NCBI RefSeq assembly: GCF_900105735.1
Contig: NZ_LT629793.1
Coordinates: 496,001 to 560,000 of the forward strand
Reading direction: 5' to 3'
DNA length: 64,000 bases
Source of the DNA: Pseudomonas yamanorum
Lineage (GTDB): Bacteria; Pseudomonadota; Gammaproteobacteria; Pseudomonadales; Pseudomonadaceae
Numbering within the stretch: the first letter of the stretch is position 1; the number at the start of each line of letters is the position of its first letter. The position numbers and the translations under genes are program-made. The notes under the pieces are model-generated. The model was given only the letters and a program-made list of their open reading frames with translations, made no database searches and was not told the origin of the DNA. Below are positions 17,334 to 29,120 of this stretch, in pieces.

Positions 17334-18859
17334 GCAAGGTCAGCCCACGCCTCACGCTGCTGACCGCCTCCGGGGTCTGCTCACTGATCGTGCTCGACAC
17401 CAATATCGTCGCCGTGACCCTGCCGAGCATCGCCCGGGATCTCGGGGCGAATTTTGCCGATATCGAATGGGTGGTCAGCGCCTACATGCTGGCCTTCGCC
17501 GCCCTGTTATTGCCGGCCGGGAGTATTGCCGACCGCTTTGGGCGCAAGAAGACCCTGATCTGGGGCCTGAGTATTTTCATCCTCGCGTCCATTGGCTGCG
17601 GCGCGGCGCCGAATGCGTTGTTCCTGGATATCGCCCGCGCCGTCAAAGGTGTCGGTGCGGCGCTGCTGCTGACCTCGGCCCTGGCTTCCATCGGCCATAC
17701 GTTTCACGACGAAGTGGAGCGCGCCAAGGCCTGGGCCTTCTGGGGCGCGTGCATGGGTGTGGCGATGACCGCTGCGCCGACCCTCGGCGGCTTGATCACC
17801 CAGTACCTGGGCTGGCGTTGGATTTTCTATCTCAATTTGCCGGTTGGCCTGGTGTTGATGGGCTTGGTGTTGCGCGCGATTCCGGAGTCTCGGGACGCCC
17901 AGTCCGCCAGGCTCGATCCCTGGGGTAGCCTGACCTTCAGCGCCAGCCTGCTGTGTTTGATCTGGGGCCTGATCGAAGCCAACCGCATCGGCTGGGACAA
18001 CCCGCTGACCTACGCGCGGCTGCTGGGCGGTGCGGCGTTGCTGGGTGTGTTTGTACTCGCCGAACGCTTGCAACAGCGACCCATGGTGGACCTGCAGTTG
18101 TTCAAGCACCCGCGCTTTATCGGTGCGCTGCTGGGGATGTTCGCCTACGCCGGCTGCGCCCAGGTGATGATGACGTTGCTGCCGTTCTACCTGCAAAACG
18201 GCCTGGGATTCTCCGCGATCGCCTCGGGGCTGGGCATGTTGCCGTTTGCCTTGACCATGTTGATCTGCCCGCGAATTGGCGCCCGCCTGGCCAGCCGTTT
18301 TGCCCCGGCAACGATGATGGCGACGGGGCTGGCGTTGGTGGGGTGCGGCAACCTGCTGAGTGCCTGGGCGGTGAATGTCGGCGGTTATCTGCCGTTCGCC
18401 CTGGCCATAGCGGTCACGGGGGCCGGCGCCGGGTTGCTCAATGGGGACACCCAGAAAAACATCATGGCCTGCGTGCCACGGGATCGCGCGGGAATGGCAT
18501 CGGGTATGAGCACTACCATGCGCTTCAGCGCGATCATGTTGGCGATTGGGGTGTATGGGGCGTTGTTGAGCAGCCATAGCGAACAGTTGCTGCACACGAG
18601 CATCGGCTCCCAGTGGCAGGAACAAGTGGCAGGGATTGCTTCACGGGTAGTGGCAGGCGATATGCCGGCGGCCGTGGCGTTGCTGCCTGAAACGGCACGA
18701 GGGATGGTGCAGCCACTGGCGCGGCAGGCGTTTGTCGGCGGGTTCAGCGTGGTGTTGTGGGTGGCGGGGTTGTTGGGTTTGCTGGGGGCGCTGGTGGTGG
18801 GGTTGTTGATGCGGCACCCCATACCGGCGGTGCCGCAGGTCTCTTTACTGACTCGATAA
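17330..18859 (+). CDS. MFS transporter, DHA2 (EmrB/QacA-like) family
   Basis: 509 residues with about 14 hydrophobic spans, the DHA2 size. The family motif around DTNIVAVTLPSIARDL in span 1 and GSIADRFGRKKTL in the first cytoplasmic loop are visible. No membrane-fusion partner is adjacent; instead it is coupled to the exported GlcG-like gene. Likely a proton-driven exporter, substrate unknown, probably under the divergent LysR gene. Confidence 0.92.
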   Translation: MSKVSPRLTLLTASGVCSLIVLDTNIVAVTLPSIARDLGANFADIEWVVSAYMLAFAALLLPAGSIADRFGRKKTLIWGLSIFILASIGCGAAPNALFLDIARAVKGVGAALLLTSALASIGHTFHDEVERAKAWAFWGACMGVAMTAAPTLGGLITQYLGWRWIFYLNLPVGLVLMGLVLRAIPESRDAQSARLDPWGSLTFSASLLCLIWGLIEANRIGWDNPLTYARLLGGAALLGVFVLAERLQQRPMVDLQLFKHPRFIGALLGMFAYAGCAQVMMTLLPFYLQNGLGFSAIASGLGMLPFALTMLICPRIGARLASRFAPATMMATGLALVGCGNLLSAWAVNVGGYLPFALAIAVTGAGAGLLNGDTQKNIMACVPRDRAGMASGMSTTMRFSAIMLAIGVYGALLSSHSEQLLHTSIGSQWQEQVAGIASRVVAGDMPAAVALLPETARGMVQPLARQAFVGGFSVVLWVAGLLGLLGALVVGLLMRHPIPAVPQVSLLTR

Positions 18860-18878
18860 TGCGACCACCACGACCCAA

Positions 18879-18982
18879 TGTGGGAGCGGGCTTGCTCGCG
18901 AATGCGGTGGATCAATCAATACATCTGTGACTGATCCACCGCCTTCGCGAGCAAGTCGAATCGTCGCACCGCCGCTCCCACA
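18879..18982. repeat. Asymmetric REPIN with an enlarged right arm
   Basis: The left arm TGTGGGAGCGGGCTTGCTCGCGAA (18879-18902) and following bases pair with TGATCCACCGC...TTCGCGAGCAAG (18932-18955). About 16 unmatched bases (18956-18971) then come before the terminal CCGCTCCCACA (18972-18982). It lies between convergent genes. Confidence 0.85.
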
Positions 18983-19009
18983 TTTCGATCTTCGACCGTC
19001 AGTGAAGGG

Positions 19010-20035
19010 TTACCAGAAACGCTGCTGGGTCAGGCGGCTCCACCAGGTAAGCAGCACCCGGTCTACCGAACCGCTGGCCGCCAGGCCCACCCGCTCTTGC
19101 AGGCTTTTACGCTCGGCATAATGCAGGTGGAACACCTCGGCAGTCTTGGCCTTGGTCGCCAGGTATTCGTCGCTGGTTTGCAACTGGTCTACCAGTTGCT
19201 TGTCCAGCGCCGCGACACCCAGCCAGACTTCACCGGTGGCCACGTCATCAATGGCCAACTGCGGGCGGTAGCGCGACACGAAGTTCTTGAACAGTTGATG
19301 GGTGATGTCCAGGTCTTCCTGGAACTTCTCGCGGCCCTTCTCGGTGTTTTCGCCAAACACCGTCAGGGTGCGTTTGTATTCACCGGCGGTCAGCACTTCG
19401 AAGTCGATATCGTGCTTCTTCAGCAAGCGGTTGACGTTAGGCAACTGCGCCACCACGCCAATCGAACCGAGGATGGCAAACGGTGCGCTGATGATCTTCT
19501 CGCCGATGCACGCCATCATGTAGCCGCCGCTGGCCGCGACCTTGTCGATGCACACGGTCAACGGCACGCCCGCCTCGCGGATACGCGCCAGTTGCGACGA
19601 AGCGAGGCCGTAGCTGTGAACCATGCCGCCGCCGCTTTCGAGGCGCAGTACCACTTCGTCCTTGGGCGTGGCCAGGCTCAGCAGTGCGGTGATTTCATGG
19701 CGCAGGTTTTCAGTGGCCGAGGCCTTGATGTCGCCGTCGAAATCCAGCACGAACACCCGAGGCTTGGCTTCGGGTTTCTTCTTGCCTTTTTTCTTTTCGG
19801 TTTTGCTTTCGGACTTGCGCAGGGCCTTGAGCTGATCCTTGTCGAGCAGGGTCTGCTCCAGGCGCTCACGCAGGCCTTTGTAGAAATCATTGAGCTTGCT
19901 GACCTGCAACTGGCCGGCGGCTTTACGGCGGCCCTTGCTGCGCAGCGCGGCAAAACTGATCAGCACCACCAGGATGGCGACGACCAGGGTGACGGTTTTA
20001 GCCAGGAAAGTAGCGTACTCGGCCAGAAAATCCAT
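19010..20035 (-). CDS. sohB: SohB-type inner-membrane S49 peptidase
   Basis: 341 residues. One N-terminal membrane span (about 15-32) is followed by a charged lysine-rich linker (about 70-92) and an S49 domain. The catalytic dyad is visible as Ser169 (AASGGYMM) and Lys221 (AGEYKRTLT). Size and single domain fit SohB rather than SppA or a short SppA. It is an envelope protease related to signal-peptide peptidases. It is divergent from the phosphatase at 20229 by 193 bases. Confidence 0.93.
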   Translation of the reverse strand: MDFLAEYATFLAKTVTLVVAILVVLISFAALRSKGRRKAAGQLQVSKLNDFYKGLRERLEQTLLDKDQLKALRKSESKTEKKKGKKKPEAKPRVFVLDFDGDIKASATENLRHEITALLSLATPKDEVVLRLESGGGMVHSYGLASSQLARIREAGVPLTVCIDKVAASGGYMMACIGEKIISAPFAILGSIGVVAQLPNVNRLLKKHDIDFEVLTAGEYKRTLTVFGENTEKGREKFQEDLDITHQLFKNFVSRYRPQLAIDDVATGEVWLGVAALDKQLVDQLQTSDEYLATKAKTAEVFHLHYAERKSLQERVGLAASGSVDRVLLTWWSRLTQQRFW

Positions 20036-20167
20036 GTGACTCCTTACAAGTGCAGTGCGCCAGGCGCGGATTGCCCAAGCATACCGGCGCCACCGTCATG
20101 GGGCCAGTGATCAAACCGCCAGCAACGGGCCTCTAACGACCTTTTAAAACAAGCGTATGTTTTTTCA

Positions 20168-20196
20168 TTGACAGCTTCCCGGCATCCTCATAACCT
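20168..20196 (+). promoter_or_regulatory. Sigma70-type promoter
   Basis: TTGACA (20168-20173), a 17-base spacer and TAACCT (20191-20196) make a good -35/-10 pair. It sits 33 bases upstream of the GTG start at 20229 and likely drives the phosphatase gene. Confidence 0.6.
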
Positions 20197-20228
20197 CGCC
20201 AGACTTTCAACGTACCGGGAAAACGGAC

Positions 20229-20939
20229 GTGGGCAGCATCTACCTGATTCGACATGGCCAGGCCTCCTTCGGTGCAGACGACTACGACGTGCTGTCGCCC
20301 ATCGGCGTGCAACAGGCGCAAGTGCTGGGCCGCCACCTGGCGGAACTGGGCCTGAGCTTCGACCGTTGCGTGTCGGGCGACCTGCGCCGGCAGCAGCACA
20401 CCGCCACCGCCGCCTTCGAACAATACAGCGCCCTCGGCTTGCCGGTACCCACGCTGGAAATCGACAGCGCGTTCAACGAGTTCGACGCCGAGGCGATCAT
20501 CCGCGCCCTGCTCCCGGACCTGCTGCACAGCGAACCCGAAGCCCTGCACATCCTGCGCAACGCCGCGCAAAACCGCGGCGAGTTCCAGCGCATCTTTTCC
20601 CTGATTGTCGAACGCTGGCTGGCCGGCACCTACGACCCGCCCGGCCTGGAAAGCTGGCTGGGGTTTGTCGAGCGCGTCCAGGGCGGCCTGCAACGCCTCC
20701 TCGAAGCCGCCGACAACAGTGACAAAATCGCCGTGTTTACCTCCGGCGGCACCATCACGGCCCTGCTCCACCTGATTACCCGGATGCCTGCTGCACAGGC
20801 CTTCGAACTGAACTGGCAAATTGTTAACACCTCGCTCAACCAGCTGAAATTCCGTGGTCGCGAGGTGGCACTGGCTTCCTTCAACAGCCATACCCACTTG
20901 CAACTGTTGAAGGCGCCGCAGCTCATCACCTTCCGATGA
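20229..20939 (+). CDS. Histidine phosphatase family protein
   Basis: 236 residues starting at GTG. RHGQ lies at residues 8-11 and the second catalytic region is SGGTITALLHLI, where the usual SHG is replaced. The protein is longer than GpmB-like members and carries an inserted helical segment (about 75-150). The substrate is unknown. It is followed 56 bases later by an SCP2-domain gene on the same strand, probably in one transcript from the promoter at 20168. Confidence 0.88.
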   Translation: MGSIYLIRHGQASFGADDYDVLSPIGVQQAQVLGRHLAELGLSFDRCVSGDLRRQQHTATAAFEQYSALGLPVPTLEIDSAFNEFDAEAIIRALLPDLLHSEPEALHILRNAAQNRGEFQRIFSLIVERWLAGTYDPPGLESWLGFVERVQGGLQRLLEAADNSDKIAVFTSGGTITALLHLITRMPAAQAFELNWQIVNTSLNQLKFRGREVALASFNSHTHLQLLKAPQLITFR

Positions 20940-20995
20940 GCTGCGGCCAACCGTGACCCCAAGGTCACTGGACTCACCATAAAAGGATCGAAACC

Positions 20996-21310
20996 ATGAC
21001 TGACGTAGCTAAAGCCGTAGAAGCAATGAAAGCCAAATTCAACCCAGCCGCTGCCGACGGCCTGGACCTGGTGTTCGGTTTCCGTATCGACGACACCCAG
21101 AACTTCTCGCTGGTCGTGAAAAACAAAACCTGCGAACTGCTGGAAGGTGAAAACCCAGACGCCCAAGTCACTCTGGTGATGGACGGCGAAACCATGAAAG
21201 GCATCGTCGACGGCTCCACCGACGGCATGCAGGCATTCATGGGCGGCAAACTGCGCACTGAAGGCGACATGATGCTGGCCATGAAATTGAGCGAGCTGTT
21301 CCCGGCCTGA
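20996..21310 (+). CDS. SCP2 sterol-binding domain protein
   Basis: 104 residues, a single SCP2 domain (GLDLVFGFRIDDTQNFSLVV ... MDGETMKGIVDG). AAAGGAT precedes the ATG. These small cytosolic proteins bind hydrophobic ligands such as acyl chains; the bacterial ligand is generally unknown. Confidence 0.9.
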   Translation: MTDVAKAVEAMKAKFNPAAADGLDLVFGFRIDDTQNFSLVVKNKTCELLEGENPDAQVTLVMDGETMKGIVDGSTDGMQAFMGGKLRTEGDMMLAMKLSELFPA

Positions 21311-21334
21311 TCAGGGCAACCCTGGCCAGACCAG

Positions 21335-21423
21335 TGTGGGAGCGGGCTTGCTCGCGAAAGCGGTGTATCAGCGCAGGATTTGTTGGCTGACCCACCGCTT
21401 TCGCGAGCAAGCCCGCTCCCACA
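21335..21423. repeat. REPIN: 31-base perfect inverted repeat
   Basis: Arms 21335-21365 and 21393-21423 are exact complements and identical in sequence to the arms at 11887-11976; only the loops differ. It separates the convergent SCP2 and glucosidase genes. Confidence 0.92.
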
Positions 21424-21440
21424 TTTTGATTGTGCTGTTT

Positions 21441-24077
<2,637 letters not shown>

Positions 24078-24272
24078 CGAGTCTTCCGTCGCGTTCAGAG
24101 GTGACGGCCAGTGTAGAACCCATCGGTGGTGAGATGCACGTGAAGCTAATAACATCCAGCTCATTCATTTGCAGAATGAAGTCCAGAGGAATCTTCGTTT
24201 GCAAGGCCATGGCGGGCCCAACAAAATCAGGCAACCGTGTAGTTCACCTCGACAGCCGCCAGGAATTTTTCT

Positions 24273-25640
24273 ATGCCCACCGTCCGCCATGTCAGCCCTG
24301 ACGACATTCGCAAAGGCTTCTCCAAAGCCATGTCCGACATGTACCGCGATGAAGTGCCGCTGTACGGCGCCCTGATGGAACTGGTGGCCGAGACTAACGC
24401 CCGCGTGCTCAACACCGACGCCGGGCTGGCTCACCAACTGCAGCGCACCGGGGAGATCCAGCGCCTGGACATGGAGCGCCACGGCGCCATCCGCCTGGGC
24501 ACCGCCGAAGAACTGGCGACCATCAGCCGCCTGTTTGCGGTGATGGGCATGCAGCCGGTGGGCTATTACGACCTCACGCCAGCCGGGGTACCGGTGCACT
24601 CCACGGCCTTTCGCGCCGTGCATGAAAGCGCCCTGCAAACCAGCCCGTTCCGGGTATTCACTTCCCTGCTGCGCCTGGAACTGATCGAAAATCCTGAGCT
24701 GCGCGCATTCGCCGAGTCAGCCCTGGCCAAACGCTCGATCTTCACGCCGCGCGCCCTTGAGCTGATCCAACAGGCGGAAGCCGACGGCGGCCTCGACGCC
24801 ACCCACGCCGAAGAGTTTATCCAGCAAGCCCTGGAAACCTTCCGCTGGCACCACACCGCCACCGTCACCGCCGCGCAATACCAGCAACTGAGCGACCAGC
24901 ACCGGCTGATCGCCGACGTGGTGGCATTCAAGGGCCCGCACATCAACCACCTGACGCCGCGCACCCTGGACATCGACCAGGTACAGGCCGCGATGCCCGG
25001 CAAAGGCATCACCCCCAAGGCCGTGATCGAAGGCCCTCCCCGCCGCCAGTGCCCGATCCTGCTGCGCCAGACCAGCTTCAAGGCCCTCGACGAGGCAATC
25101 GCCTTTACCGATGCCAAGGGCAGCCACAGCGCGCGCTTCGGTGAGATCGAACAACGCGGCGTGGCGCTGACCCCCAAGGGCCGTGCGCTGTATGACCAAC
25201 TGCTGAATGCTGCACGGGATGAATTGGGCGCGTTTCCGAATGAGGCCAATGCCGGGCGCTACACCGAATTGATGGAGCAGCACTTCCAGAGGTTTCCCGA
25301 TAATCACCGCGAGATGCGCGAGCAGGAGCTGGCGTACTTCCGCTACTTCGTGACCGAGAAAGGCTTGGCCGCGCAGGACAAGGCCGCCACCCTGGACGAA
25401 CTGATCGCCGCCGGCCACGTGGATGTGGAGCCATTGGTGTACGAAGATTTTCTGCCCGTGAGTGCGGCGGGGATTTTCCAGTCGAACCTGGGGGATGCGG
25501 CGCAAAGTCACTACGCGGCCAACTCCAACCAGGCCGAGTTTGAAAAGGCCCTGGGCCGTCAGACGATTGATGAGCTGAAGTTGTACGGGGAAACCCAGCA
25601 GCGCTCGATTGACGAATGCAAACGCGCGCTGCTGGCTTGA
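24273..25640 (+). CDS. hglS: 2-oxoadipate dioxygenase/decarboxylase (DUF1338/YdcJ family)
   Basis: 455 residues. His70 and Arg74 fall in RHGAIR exactly where HglS of P. putida has its metal ligand and substrate-gripping arginine. His226 lies in GPHINHLTPR and the third ligand is probably Glu293. HglS converts 2-oxoadipate with O2 to D-2-hydroxyglutarate and CO2 in lysine breakdown. The gene stands alone; no lysine-pathway gene is nearby. Confidence 0.9.
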   Translation: MPTVRHVSPDDIRKGFSKAMSDMYRDEVPLYGALMELVAETNARVLNTDAGLAHQLQRTGEIQRLDMERHGAIRLGTAEELATISRLFAVMGMQPVGYYDLTPAGVPVHSTAFRAVHESALQTSPFRVFTSLLRLELIENPELRAFAESALAKRSIFTPRALELIQQAEADGGLDATHAEEFIQQALETFRWHHTATVTAAQYQQLSDQHRLIADVVAFKGPHINHLTPRTLDIDQVQAAMPGKGITPKAVIEGPPRRQCPILLRQTSFKALDEAIAFTDAKGSHSARFGEIEQRGVALTPKGRALYDQLLNAARDELGAFPNEANAGRYTELMEQHFQRFPDNHREMREQELAYFRYFVTEKGLAAQDKAATLDELIAAGHVDVEPLVYEDFLPVSAAGIFQSNLGDAAQSHYAANSNQAEFEKALGRQTIDELKLYGETQQRSIDECKRALLA

Positions 25641-25648
25641 AAGAGAGA

Positions 25649-25706
25649 GTTCGCCCGGCCACAGCGCATTCCATGCGCCGTCTAAGAGCCCCAGTGCCGG
25701 GCGAAC
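25649..25706. repeat. Hairpin within a hairpin between convergent genes
   Basis: Outer arms GTTCGCCCGGC (25649-25659) and GCCGGGCGAAC (25696-25706) are exact complements. Inside, GCGCAT (25664-25669) and ATGCGC (25673-25678) form a 6-base stem with a 3-base loop. There is no T-run after either side. It is unlike the REP elements in sequence. It may end transcription of hglS and of the DUF465 gene, or be a separate repeat family. Confidence 0.55.
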
Positions 25707-25765
25707 GATTGGCATGATAGGCAGCGGCGGTGCCGCTGTCTTTCAGGCAATTCTGAACAAATATT

Positions 25766-26005
25766 TTACTTGGCTGTAGCTTTCTCCAACTGCTCGACGA
25801 TCTTATCTTTGATCAACAGGCGTTTTTTCTTCAGCTTCTCCAGCTCCTCGTCGCCGCCACTGGAGGACTCAAGCTCCAAAACCTCCTTGTCGGCGCTGTC
25901 GTACTGGTGGAGCAGCGAATCCAGGTAGTTGTCGCCCGCCCTGCGCTGTTGAATGTCTTCCTTGGTGAAAGTCAGGTCCTGATACAGGTCGTGTTTCACT
26001 GGCAT
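25766..26005 (-). CDS. YdcH-like DUF465 small coiled-coil protein
   Basis: 79 residues, almost wholly helical, with a charged C-terminal coiled coil (ELEKLKKKRLLIKDKIVEQL) typical of DUF465. The family function is unknown. GGAGG lies 6 bases before the ATG at 26005, so the long upstream-open frame to 26161 is not used. It is divergent from transketolase. Confidence 0.88.
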   Translation of the reverse strand: MPVKHDLYQDLTFTKEDIQQRRAGDNYLDSLLHQYDSADKEVLELESSSGGDEELEKLKKKRLLIKDKIVEQLEKATAK

Positions 26006-26193
26006 GGAGTACCTCCGCAAGTTGATCAATGACTGAATGCCCCTTGAAGCTAGCCCATCCGATGGGCTCTTGTCATGTTTGAGATGAACCTGTCGCGTTT
26101 GCGCCCCGTTCGTCGCGGGGCAGACGATTTCATAAAACCTTTGGCGCAGGCTGCCCTCCACTGTAGATCGTCACCCGATGGAGAACAGGTTCC

Positions 26194-28254
26194 ATGAATC
26201 ACGCTGCCAACGCTGTCGACACCCAGTGCATCAACACTATTCGTACCCTCGCCATGGACGCTGTGCAGAAGGCCAACTCCGGCCACCCCGGCACGCCCAT
26301 GGGCCTGGCGCCCGTCGGTTACACCTTGTGGAGCCGCTTCCTGCGCTATCACCCCGTGCATCCCGACTGGCCCAACCGTGACCGTTTTGTATTATCCGTG
26401 GGCCATGCCTCGATGCTGTTGTATTCACTGTTGCACCTGGCGGGCGTGGTGGAGATTGACGCCCACGGCAAGCGCTCCGGCCAGCCGGCCATCAGCCTGG
26501 ACGACATCAAGCAGTTCCGGCAGATGAGCTCGAAAACCCCCGGCCACCCCGAATACCGCATGACCACTGGCGTGGAAACCACCACCGGGCCTCTCGGCCA
26601 GGGGTGCGCCAACAGCGTCGGCATGGCGATGGCCGAGCGTTGGCTGGCCAAGCGTTTCAACCGCGACGGCCAGGTGCTGTTCGACTACAACGTCTACACC
26701 CTGTGTGGCGACGGCGACATGATGGAGGGCATCAGCAGCGAAGCTGCGTCCATTGCCGGGCACTTGAAGCTGGATAACCTGTGCTGGATCTACGACAACA
26801 ACACCATCAGCATCGAAGGTCACACCGAACTGGCCTTCAGCGAAGACGTGATCAAGCGTTTCCAGGCCTATGGCTGGCACACGTTGCACGTCACCGATGC
26901 AAACAACCTGCTGGCCCTGAGCGACGCCCTGAGCACCTTCCAGAAAAACACCGGGGCTCCGACGCTGATCGTCGTCGACAGCGTGATCGGCTATGGCTCG
27001 CCTCACAAACACAACACCGCGTCGGCCCATGGCGAGCCCTTGGGTGAAGAGGAAATCCGCCTGACCAAAGCGGCTTACGGCTGGCCCGAAGACTCAAGCT
27101 TCCTGGTACCGGAGGAAGCGCGTACGGTCCTGCGGGATGCGCTGCTTAAGCGCAGCAAGCCGCTGTATGAGCAATGGACCGAAACCCTGTCCCACCTCGA
27201 ACAGTACGAGCCGGAACTGGCCGATGAGCTGCGCCGCATGCGTGCGGGCGAGATGCCCGAGCATTGGCAGGAGCAACTGCCGAGCTTTGCCGCGGATGCC
27301 AAGGGCGTCGCCAGCCGTGCCGCCGGTGGCGAGGTGTTGAATGCGTTTGCCAAGCAAATCCCGTGGCTGCTGGGGGGCTCGGCAGACTTGTCGCCGTCCA
27401 CCAAGACCAACCTGACGTTCGACGACGCCGGGCGCTTCAGTGCCGAGAACTACGGCGGGCGCAACCTGCACTTCGGTATTCGTGAACATGCCATGGGCGC
27501 GATTGCCAACGGCATGGCGCTGTCGTACCTGCGGCCGTATACCTCGACCTTCCTCGTGTTCAGCGATTACATGAAGCCGCCGATTCGCCTCGCGGCGATC
27601 ATGGAGCTGCCGGTGGTGTTCGTGTTTACCCATGACTCGATTGGTGTCGGCGAAGACGGCCCCACCCACCAGCCCATCGAACACCTGACCCAACTACGGG
27701 CCACGCCGGGCTTGCTGACCCTGCGCCCAGGCGACGCAAATGAAACCCTGGAAGCCTGGAAGATCGCCCTGGCCCAGACCCACCGGCCGACCTGCGTGGT
27801 GCTGTCGCGGCAGAATCTGCCGACCCTGGATCGCACGAAATACGCCGCAGCCTCGGGCACGTCCCGTGGTGCTTATGTGCTGGCCGCCGCCGATAAGCCC
27901 CAGGTGATCCTGATGGCCACCGGCAGTGAAGTCAGCCTGGCGGTGGAGGCCTATGAGCAACTGAAGTCTGAAGGCGTGGCGGCGCAAGTGGTGTCGATGC
28001 CGAGCTGGGAACTGTTCGAAGAACAGGACCAGGCCTACCGCGACAGCGTGCTGCCGCCAACAGTGAAGGCACGGCTGGTGGTGGAACAGGCGGGCCCGCT
28101 GGGTTGGGATCGCTACGTAGGGCAGACCGGGGCCAAGGTGGTGATGAACAGCTTTGGCGCCTCGGCACCCTTGGTCAAGTTGCAGGCCAAGTTCGGCTTT
28201 ACCCTGGAGAATGTGGTGAAGCTGGCGAAAGAGCAGATCAAGCTCAACAGCTGA
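26194..28254 (+). CDS. tkt: Transketolase
   Basis: 686 residues, slightly longer than the usual 660-670. The thiamine-diphosphate motif CGDGDMMEG followed by a downstream Asn (YDNN), the histidines of KANSGHPG and VGHASM, and the GIREHAMG and DYMKPPIR segments of the pyrimidine and C-terminal domains are present. The enzyme moves two-carbon units in the pentose phosphate pathway and consumes or makes erythrose 4-phosphate. It is not next to epd/pgk or metK as main pseudomonad copies often are, so it may be a second copy. Confidence 0.94.
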   Translation: MNHAANAVDTQCINTIRTLAMDAVQKANSGHPGTPMGLAPVGYTLWSRFLRYHPVHPDWPNRDRFVLSVGHASMLLYSLLHLAGVVEIDAHGKRSGQPAISLDDIKQFRQMSSKTPGHPEYRMTTGVETTTGPLGQGCANSVGMAMAERWLAKRFNRDGQVLFDYNVYTLCGDGDMMEGISSEAASIAGHLKLDNLCWIYDNNTISIEGHTELAFSEDVIKRFQAYGWHTLHVTDANNLLALSDALSTFQKNTGAPTLIVVDSVIGYGSPHKHNTASAHGEPLGEEEIRLTKAAYGWPEDSSFLVPEEARTVLRDALLKRSKPLYEQWTETLSHLEQYEPELADELRRMRAGEMPEHWQEQLPSFAADAKGVASRAAGGEVLNAFAKQIPWLLGGSADLSPSTKTNLTFDDAGRFSAENYGGRNLHFGIREHAMGAIANGMALSYLRPYTSTFLVFSDYMKPPIRLAAIMELPVVFVFTHDSIGVGEDGPTHQPIEHLTQLRATPGLLTLRPGDANETLEAWKIALAQTHRPTCVVLSRQNLPTLDRTKYAAASGTSRGAYVLAAADKPQVILMATGSEVSLAVEAYEQLKSEGVAAQVVSMPSWELFEEQDQAYRDSVLPPTVKARLVVEQAGPLGWDRYVGQTGAKVVMNSFGASAPLVKLQAKFGFTLENVVKLAKEQIKLNS

Positions 28255-28272
28255 CCCGGCGCAAGCATGCCT

Positions 28273-28308
28273 GGCGTGGCCTACCGGGGGGAGCCTCGGT
28301 GCCACGCC
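28273..28308. terminator. Hairpin between convergent genes
   Basis: GGCGTGGC (28273-28280) pairs with GCCACGCC (28301-28308), extended by ACCG/CGGT (28283-28286, 28297-28300) after a two-base bulge. It lies between the stops of transketolase and the SDR gene. No T-run follows, so it may be a weak or Rho-aided terminator. Confidence 0.4.
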
Positions 28309-28315
28309 CTGCTGC

Positions 28316-29077
28316 TCATTTACCGCCGGTGACATCCAGGAACGTACCCGTGATGAAGGACGCCTCGGCGCCTGCCAGCCACAGGATCGCCCTGGCCACT
28401 TCTTCAGGCTGACCGCCCCGGCCCATGGGGATCGAGTCTTTAACGCGATCAACCCGCCCCGGCTCTCCGCCGCTGGCGTGAATGTCGGTGTAGATATGCC
28501 CGGGGCGGATGCAGTTGACGCGTATTCCCTCCCTTGCAACTTCCTTGGCAAACCCGATGGTGAAGGTCTCAAGCGCGCCTTTCGATGCGGCGTAGTCGAC
28601 GTATTCGTTGGGGCTGCCCAGCCGGGCGGAGGCCGACGAGATATTGATCACAGAACCGCCCCGCCCCTGGTGACGAAACGACATGCGCTTCACCGCTTGC
28701 TGGGCGCACAGCATCGGCCCGATCGCATTGACCGCGAAAATCCGCTGCATGCGCTCGAACGCCAGGTCCTCGACCCGGGATTGCAACGCGTTGATCCCGG
28801 CGTTGTTAACCAGTACATCGATGCGCCCGAACGCCCGATCTATCGCGGCAAATAACTGAACGACCTGCTCCGGGTTTGCGCTGTCTGCACGCACGGCCAA
28901 GGCCCGGCGCCCCGCCGCTTCTACATCCGCCACTACCGCGAGGGCAGCAGATTCGTCGGAAACGAAGCTGATCGCCACGTCATAACCTTGTGCGGCAGCC
29001 AGCCGCGCGGTGGCGGCGCCAACGCCACGGCTTCCACCCGTGATCAGAATCAGCGGTGCCTGCGGGACGGTATCCAT
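28316..29077 (-). CDS. SDR family oxidoreductase
   Basis: 253 residues. TGGSRGVGAATARL is the cofactor motif (arginine after GS suggests NADP), NNAG follows, and YAASKGAL holds the active site. I prefer the ATG at 29077 over 29092 because AAGG lies ahead. It is in line with, and 43 bases downstream of, the DMT exporter gene. Confidence 0.9.
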   Translation of the reverse strand: MDTVPQAPLILITGGSRGVGAATARLAAAQGYDVAISFVSDESAALAVVADVEAAGRRALAVRADSANPEQVVQLFAAIDRAFGRIDVLVNNAGINALQSRVEDLAFERMQRIFAVNAIGPMLCAQQAVKRMSFRHQGRGGSVINISSASARLGSPNEYVDYAASKGALETFTIGFAKEVAREGIRVNCIRPGHIYTDIHASGGEPGRVDRVKDSIPMGRGGQPEEVARAILWLAGAEASFITGTFLDVTGGK

Positions 29078-29120
29078 TGAGCGAACCTTCATGTGGTGGT
29101 GGGAAATGCGTTATCTGTCC

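Noticed and set aside
6431..21423. Repeated palindromes considered as a CRISPR array
   Set aside because: Copies are kilobases apart, palindromic, of several types and without regular spacers; they fit REP elements.
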